A stretch of 7,553 nt of DNA from Eubacterium sp. (lineage in GTDB: Bacteria > Bacillota > Clostridia > Oscillospirales > Acutalibacteraceae): positions 1 through 7,553 of the forward strand of contig JAIDLO010000059.1 in the NCBI GenBank assembly GCA_029050995.1, given 5' to 3'. The notes beneath the pieces were generated by a model. That model searched no databases. It saw only the letters and a list, made by a program, of their open reading frames with translations, and had not been told where the DNA came from. Both the position numbers and the translations under genes were made by a program. Every line of letters starts with the position of its first letter. The first letter of the stretch is position 1. This document shows positions 6,088 through 7,553 of the stretch, piece by piece.

Positions 6088-6186
6088 AACAGTGAAAAAT
6101 TCTAAATTCGCTTTAATACTGCATTTTGGCAGGTTTGGATTGCTCTTTATTGCCTATATTACTACCAATTTTTGTTCATATTTTTA

Positions 6187-6200
6187 TGTTTAAGTAAACA
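6187..6200. promoter_or_regulatory. Palindrome in the upstream region of the response-regulator operon
   Basis: TGTTTAAGTAAACA is a 6-bp inverted repeat with a 2-bp centre, lying in the AT-rich strip (6157-6236) between the ATPase stop and the long element. It could be an operator, but no promoter boxes convincing enough to anchor it were found in this strip. Confidence 0.3.
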
Positions 6201-6217
6201 AACAGTGAAATTTGTTA

Positions 6218-6238
6218 AAAATTTATAAACTAAATTTT
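6218..6238 (-). terminator. Weak AT-only hairpin at the end of the ATPase gene
   Basis: AAAATTTA (6218-6225) and TAAATTTT (6231-6238) can form an 8-bp stem with a 5-nt loop. It overlaps the stop codon and has a short T-rich continuation on the minus strand. The stem has no G-C pairs, so it is at best a poor terminator. Some read-through into the next operon is possible. Confidence 0.25.
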
Positions 6239-7526
6239 ACCATTCTTTTCCACGCATTTCTGCGCTTTCAACAAAGTCTATAAACTGTTTTGCGCATCTT
6301 GGGGATCTTCCGCCCTTGCGTGAAGCCCATTGCTCGGCAATAAGATGAAGTTTTTCCGTGTCAACATTCAGCTTTCTGTCTGCCGCAATTTTATCAACAA
6401 TATCAAGATACGCTTTTTTATCGGGATTAACAAATGTAATTGAAAGACCGAAACGATCGGATAAGCTGAGTTGCTCCTGCATAATATCGTTTCTGTTTAT
6501 ATCGTTTTCACGGTCTGAAAAGCTTTCTTTAATCAGATGGCGTCTGTTTGAGGTTGCGTAAATAATTGTGTTGTGCTTTCTGCCGGAAAGGCTTCCCTCA
6601 AGCGCAGCCTTTAATTCGCCGAAGGAATCGTCATGGCTGTCAAAGCATAAATCATCAATGAAAATAATAAATTTCATCGGGCTGTCTGCAAGAAACTCTC
6701 TGATCAAAGTTAAATCGGAAATATCGCTTTTTGATATTTCAATCATTCTGAGCCCCTGTTTTGCATATTCATTTAAAACTGCGTGAACGGTTGAGCTTTT
6801 GCCTGTACCTCTGTCGCCGTAAAGCAAAACATTGTTTGACGGATAGCCGTTAACAAAGCTCTCCGTGTTGTCGATAACCTTTTTACGCTGAAGCTCGTAA
6901 TTCTTCAAATCGGAAAGCGTTATCGGATCGGTTGAGGTAATCGGGCAAAGGCTGTGGTTTCTCCATGTAAAAGCAGTATATTTTGAATACATGCCGTAGC
7001 CGTTCTGTTTGTAGTATTCCGTAAGCGTATCAATTTGTGAAGCCCAATCCTTTTTCAGCGGTGCAACAGCCTCTCCGCTTTCCCATGCAGGAAGCGTTTT
7101 GAGAACCTCTCTTAAATCATTATTATCAATCGAATTATAAATATCCTCGGGCTTGATGAAAGCAATGGCTTCAAGTTTTTCAAGATCGCTTTTAACACCG
7201 TTTAGAACTGCCGTCGGCAATTCGTTTGCTTTGCCGCTTGCTGCTGCCTTTGTAAAAGCATTGTCGTCTGTTAAAATAAGCTTTGAAACATAGCTTGCAA
7301 AGGATTGGTGGCTTGTTACATTTCTGAAAAACGCACTCTGCTTTTCAAGCACCTTTTCGTTATTGATATTCTGTAAAAGATCAAGAAGGGAGGCAACAAC
7401 CTCGTCTTTCTTTAAATCAAAAACGCAAAGCGCTTCAAGGTAAAATCTTAATTCCTGTGCTTTATTCATAATTCTCACTTCTTTATTATATATTAATTTA
7501 TTATTTTCTATTGTCTTTTCTTTCAT
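6237..7526 (-). CDS. DUF815-family AAA+ ATPase
   Basis: This is a 429-residue cytoplasmic ATP-binding protein. The N-terminal half (about 1-200) is helical and has no motif I recognise. The AAA+ core starts near 205: Walker A GDRGTGKSS at 237-245, Walker B FIIFIDDL at 286-293, sensor 1 Asn327 in ATSNRRH, a possible arginine finger Arg358 in SDRFG, and a sensor 2-like segment near RSPRCAKQF (407-415). The pattern GDRGTGKSS...ATSNRRH...LSDRFGL is typical of DUF815 proteins, whose cellular role is not established. Clostridial members are longer than the roughly 290-residue proteobacterial ones because of the N-terminal half. AAGGAG lies 8 nt before the ATG at 7526. A second in-frame ATG at residue 20 (MNKAQELRF) has only a weak upstream GTGAG and may be where many homologues begin, so the first 19 residues may be an extension. 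No partner gene is adjacent, so the context gives no function. Confidence 0.88.
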   Translation of the reverse strand: MKEKTIENNKLIYNKEVRIMNKAQELRFYLEALCVFDLKKDEVVASLLDLLQNINNEKVLEKQSAFFRNVTSHQSFASYVSKLILTDDNAFTKAAASGKANELPTAVLNGVKSDLEKLEAIAFIKPEDIYNSIDNNDLREVLKTLPAWESGEAVAPLKKDWASQIDTLTEYYKQNGYGMYSKYTAFTWRNHSLCPITSTDPITLSDLKNYELQRKKVIDNTESFVNGYPSNNVLLYGDRGTGKSSTVHAVLNEYAKQGLRMIEISKSDISDLTLIREFLADSPMKFIIFIDDLCFDSHDDSFGELKAALEGSLSGRKHNTIIYATSNRRHLIKESFSDRENDINRNDIMQEQLSLSDRFGLSITFVNPDKKAYLDIVDKIAADRKLNVDTEKLHLIAEQWASRKGGRSPRCAKQFIDFVESAEMRGKEW

Positions 7527-7534
7527 ATCTCTAA

Positions 7535-7540
7535 CTCCTT
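7535..7540 (-). promoter_or_regulatory. Shine-Dalgarno site of the DUF815 ATPase
   Basis: AAGGAG on the reverse strand lies 8 nt before the ATG at 7526. It favours this start over the in-frame ATG 19 codons later. The promoter would lie beyond the window. Confidence 0.75.
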
Positions 7541-7553
7541 AATTGTTGTTAAT

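Larger units (their letters stand above)
5880..6156 (+). mobile_element. Long (277-bp) MITE-like element with 25-bp terminal inverted repeats
   Basis: The left end (5880-5904) and right end (6132-6156) are inverted repeats starting TAGGCAAT and matching at 22 of 25 positions. TA at both ends fits TA target duplication, as in IS630/Tc1-mariner-derived elements. There is no significant ORF, so any movement would need a transposase supplied elsewhere. The interior is highly palindromic: a 23-bp arm (5904-5926 with 5996-6019, one bulged base), a hairpin at 5952-5970, a 9-bp pairing of CCAAAATGC (6025-6033) with 6121-6129, a 14-bp stem (6047-6060 with 6096-6109) and a 7-bp hairpin at 6070-6087. 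An internally deleted copy lies at 799-883 in the opposite orientation. The element fills most of the gap between the ATPase gene and the response regulator. Strand is given by the direction in which imperfect stems are rescued by G-U pairs. Confidence 0.82.

Noticed and set aside
5880..6156. Integron attC site, group II intron or IS200/IS605-type RNA as an explanation for the palindromic element
   Set aside because: No attC core sites, no intron-encoded protein or domain V-like motif, and no adjacent TnpB/IscB. Matching 25-bp ends with TA and a deleted sister copy fit a MITE better.

Overview
The window looks like a piece of chromosome from a low-GC, probably anaerobic, Firmicute of the class Clostridia (Ruminococcaceae/Oscillospiraceae-like). 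This is inferred from AT-rich codon use, strong AGGAG-type ribosome binding sites, and the mix of a Gly-X-Thr collagen-like protein, an HtrA protease with a cytoplasmic head and a DUF815 ATPase. The genus cannot be fixed from the sequence. All six genes I accept lie on the minus strand, so transcription runs from high to low coordinates.

From high to low coordinates: (1) 7526-6237, a DUF815-type AAA+ ATPase. (2) 6236-5859, a 378-base gap with no gene; most of it is a 277-bp element with 25-bp terminal inverted repeats and TA ends (5880-6156), and the rest is an AT-rich strip with a short palindrome and a weak hairpin. (3) 5858-2099, a tight three-gene operon: an OmpR-family response regulator, a two-pass histidine kinase and a membrane-anchored HtrA/DegP-like serine protease. 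The first two genes are 5 nt apart, the last two overlap by 4 nt, and a clear intrinsic terminator follows at 2049-2080. (4) 1995-913, a family 2 glycosyltransferase with a TPR-like C-terminal half. (5) 883-799, an 85-bp second copy of the same repeat, inverted and internally deleted. (6) 775-1, a Thr-rich collagen-like protein that runs off the window edge and begins with a short Cys-rich head.

Two functional units stand out. The regulator/kinase/HtrA operon reads as a self-contained envelope or secretion-stress module, comparable to CssRS-HtrA in Bacillus and MprAB-PepD in mycobacteria. The glycosyltransferase/collagen-like pair resembles the arrangement in which surface or exosporium collagen-like proteins of the BclA type are modified by a neighbouring glycosyltransferase.

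The most unusual signal is the repeat family. The two copies agree at about 77 of 85 hand-aligned positions. They lie in opposite orientations and differ by one clean internal deletion of 192 bp. Each ends only 5-8 nt upstream of a Shine-Dalgarno sequence, so each probably forms part of a 5' leader. The long copy can fold into a branched structure whose imperfect pairs are mostly G-U when read as plus-strand RNA.
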